Program-made: the position numbers and the translations under genes | NCBI GenBank assembly: GCA_934216155.1 | Contig: CAKQBK010000008.1 | Span: 1-49,827 of the forward strand | Length of the DNA: 49,827 nt | Origin: an uncultured Dialister sp. | GTDB taxonomy: Bacteria > Bacillota > Negativicutes > Veillonellales > Dialisteraceae | Reading direction: 5' to 3' | Notes under the pieces: generated by a model | The model's input: only the letters and a program-made list of their open reading frames with translations | Database searches by the model: none | What the model was told of the DNA's origin: nothing | Shown here: piece after piece, positions 48,155 to 49,827 of the stretch | How the letters are laid out: the number at the start of each line of letters is the position of its first letter | Numbering within the stretch: the first letter of the stretch is position 1

Positions 48155-48198
48155 AAAAACGGATTCTTCTCTAACGTATAGAGAAGAATCCGTTTTTG
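48155..48198. terminator. Bidirectional terminator after the TRAP operon
   Basis: AAAAACGGATTCTTCTCT pairs perfectly with AGAGAAGAATCCGTTTTT (18 bp, 7-8-nt loop). A tracts and T tracts on both sides let it serve the convergent lipid kinase gene as well. Confidence 0.92.
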
Positions 48199-48205
48199 AT
48201 TGCGG

Positions 48206-48330
48206 GCAGTTAACAGTTAACAGTTGACAGTTGACTGTTGACGGATAACCAATAATCGATAACAGTTAATCGTTATCTGTTATGTACTTCTAATCCCTAG
48301 TCCCTAGTCACTAGTCACCAGTCACCCCAA
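48206..48330. repeat. Heptad arrays between convergent genes
   Basis: AGTTAACAGTTAACAGTTGACAG units, their inverse (CAGTTAATCGTTATCTGTTA), then CTAGTCCCTAGTCACTAGTC up to the lipid kinase stop. Units change gradually in sequence but keep the 7-bp period. Confidence 0.78.
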
Positions 48331-49392
48331 TTACTTATCTTGCTTTTTCGCTTCTCGTGCTTGTACTTGTTTGACGACTTCTTCAATGGTGGTGCCAGTG
48401 ATTTCATCTTCTGCGTTTTCATTCCAGGGGAAATGCATGTGAGGAGCCACTTTTTCAAAGAAGTGGGGAAGATGGGTGGCATTGTCATCTACGTGGGGCG
48501 GCACGAAAACCGGAAGCCGGGAGGGGAGAATTTCCAAATCGATTGGGAATTTTGGCCCCTTATCGCCATCTACATTGGTCCACAGCACATCTTCTTCATC
48601 GATGGAAATATGGGCTTTCTTGATACCCACTACAGTAACGAAGTCAGGTCCCATTTGGAAACCGGCCAACAATTTTGGCGCTTGGCGAATGGCATTGAGC
48701 CAAGCAAAATCGTGGAATAGGCAGAGCTTGATGATGCCTTTATTTCGATCTTCCGGTGGAATCAAATTGCGGAAACTGCCTGCCGAGTCAGTCAGCATGG
48801 CTGCAATGAGAGGAGAAGATACTTGAATGACAGTGCCATTTTCCTCTTCGATTTTGAAATGGTAGGATTTTTGCTTATTCAGGACCTGCATGCCTTTCAT
48901 GAAGTAAGCCAGAGAACCGAAAAGAGTTTTTTCCTTGATGGTGACTTGGCTCACTGCTTCTGAAATTAGTCCGGCGGCTACCACATTGATGAAATATTGG
49001 TCATTGATTTTACCTACATCAATATTGGTTTTAATGGCCGTTTCCAGCATACGGATGGCCCCTTGGGGAGACCGGGGGATGTGAAGTGCTCTGGCTAGGT
49101 CATTGACGGTGCCAAAAGGGATAAATCCGAAAGCGGAATCACTTTTGACAGGTACCATGCCGTTGATAACTTCGTTGATGGTACCGTCACCACCCATGCA
49201 GATCACATCTCTGCCTTTTTCAGCTGCATTTCTGGCAAACTCAGTGGCGTCTCCTGCTTTTTCTGTTAGCTTGATGGTGATATCATCAAACCGTTTGGCA
49301 AGGGTTGTATGAAGAAGCGGTATGTATTTAGGGGCCCGCTCGCGGCCCGAAGTAGGATTGACAATGACAGTACACTGTCCTTCACGTTTCAT
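48331..49392 (-). CDS. Diacylglycerol/lipid kinase family protein (YegS/BmrU-like)
   Basis: 353 residues from ATG 49392 (TTGGAG, 9 nt). VIVNPTSGRERAPKYIP is the N-terminal nucleotide loop, VICMGGDGTINEVINGM the GGDGT catalytic motif, and FGFIPFGTVNDLARAL the third. The C-terminal substrate domain is followed by a ~60-residue hydrophilic tail (PPHVDDNATHLPHFFEK...) longer than in most relatives. It probably phosphorylates diacylglycerol for lipid recycling. It converges with the TRAP operon. Confidence 0.9.
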   Translation of the reverse strand: MKREGQCTVIVNPTSGRERAPKYIPLLHTTLAKRFDDITIKLTEKAGDATEFARNAAEKGRDVICMGGDGTINEVINGMVPVKSDSAFGFIPFGTVNDLARALHIPRSPQGAIRMLETAIKTNIDVGKINDQYFINVVAAGLISEAVSQVTIKEKTLFGSLAYFMKGMQVLNKQKSYHFKIEEENGTVIQVSSPLIAAMLTDSAGSFRNLIPPEDRNKGIIKLCLFHDFAWLNAIRQAPKLLAGFQMGPDFVTVVGIKKAHISIDEEDVLWTNVDGDKGPKFPIDLEILPSRLPVFVPPHVDDNATHLPHFFEKVAPHMHFPWNENAEDEITGTTIEEVVKQVQAREAKKQDK

Positions 49393-49496
49393 TATTTCAC
49401 ACTCCAAGAAATGATTTTGCCACATACTAAGAAATAGAATGTCATTGATTTGTACTATTATAACAAATACTATGTAAATCGTTCAAGGTATATGCT

Positions 49497-49557
49497 GGGG
49501 TGACTGGTGACTAGTGACTGGTGGTTGGTATCTGGTAGCTAGTAGTTAGGTCCTGGA
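49497..49557. repeat. Heptad array upstream of the lipid kinase
   Basis: GGTGACTGGTGACTAGTGAC and TAGCTAGTAGTTAGG units in a 7-bp period, drifting in sequence along the array. Confidence 0.72.
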
Positions 49558-49561
49558 GATT

Positions 49562-49735
49562 AAGGTTCTGTAGCGGTGATGTGGTTGGAGAAACATAGAT
49601 GTAAAATGTGCAGGCAAGGTTCTGTAGCGATGGCAAGGCTAGGGAAACATAGAGCTGAAGTGTGTATGCAAAGGTTCTGTAGCGATGACACGGTTAGTGA
49701 AACATGGCGATGTACTGAATATTAAAAGGTTCTGG
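49562..49735. repeat. Family E tandem array (three units plus a partial)
   Basis: Units start at 49562, 49616, 49671 and 49726 (partial), with the same AAGGTTCTGTAGCGATG...GAAACATAGA pattern as 33087-33307. Confidence 0.83.
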
Positions 49736-49774
49736 CTCCGAGAAAATCGATAGATTTTCAATGGAGCCAGAACC
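49728..49774. repeat. Closing palindrome of the E array
   Basis: GGTTCTGGCTCC pairs with GGAGCCAGAACC, and the inner GAAAATC pairs with GATTTTC. Confidence 0.8.
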
Positions 49775-49827
49775 CTCAGAACCCTCAGAACCCTCAGAAC
49801 CCTCAGAACCCTCAGAACCCTCAGAAC
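49771..49827. repeat. Nonamer microsatellite (AACCCTCAG)n running off the window
   Basis: Six perfect copies and part of a seventh reach the last base, so the array continues beyond the window. The unit is also found inside C and E elements as CAGAACC. Confidence 0.92.

Overview
The window looks like chromosome from a diderm firmicute of the class Negativicutes, probably Veillonellales and possibly Dialister-like. The genus is a guess. The evidence is: Firmicutes-type gene order (cdaA-cdaR, glmM, mtaB/HIT/rpsU/yqeY), strong Shine-Dalgarno sites, moderate GC, and an outer-membrane beta-barrel protein that a single-membrane cell would not need. One tRNA-Thr(CGT) is present. I see no rRNA, CRISPR array, prophage or intact transposase.

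Layout. 1-980: no convincing gene; one 161-bp palindromic MITE. 981-5264 (minus strand): an AraC-type regulator, an AlkA-like DNA glycosylase and a PLP-dependent decarboxylase in one operon, plus an Fsr-like MFS exporter. 5536-7648: mtaB and a HIT protein. 8141-19047: a Pel exopolysaccharide locus (pelD, pelE, pelA-type deacetylase, pelF, pelG), followed by a coiled-coil/beta-barrel protein and a GH114-like lipoprotein. 19358-20005: rpsU and yqeY. 20602-25138: two paralogous ~630-residue glutamine synthetases, the first with an attenuator-like leader. 25451-31930: tRNA-Thr, queG, a solitary zeta-toxin protein, a parS-like site, cbiZ, an unknown membrane-anchored protein and sdaAB. 32148-40524: sdaAA, cdaA-cdaR, glmM, an orphan CydB-like protein, a 56-residue protein and a large membrane protein. 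40720-49392: prfC, a degenerate HNH_2 protein with dcd, a TAXI-TRAP transporter, and a lipid kinase on the minus strand.

Most interesting system. The Pel locus sits between mtaB-HIT and rpsU-yqeY, genes I expect to be neighbours in related genomes. It has the inner-membrane synthase genes but no recognisable PelB or PelC. In their place is a secreted protein with a signal peptide, about 260 residues of coiled coil and about 340 residues of predicted outer-membrane barrel. The PelA hydrolase activity appears to be split off as a GH114-like lipoprotein. PelD keeps an RxxD c-di-GMP site next to a degenerate GGDEF. This could be a distinct Pel secretion apparatus of diderm Firmicutes.

Second theme. 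Nearly every intergenic gap holds members of several unrelated repeat families: a TA-flanked 161-bp MITE (A); ~185-bp elements ending AAGGTTATTATTCTGC (B); ~230-bp elements ending GGCAATGC with nonameric cores (C), one copy flanked by a 9-bp direct repeat; 55-bp tandem repeats (E); GGCGC-core palindromes flanked by heptads (F); and plain heptameric arrays (D). Families A, B, C and F are long imperfect palindromes. Nested insertions (A in B, A in C) give relative ages. All coordinates and repeat alignments were worked out by eye.
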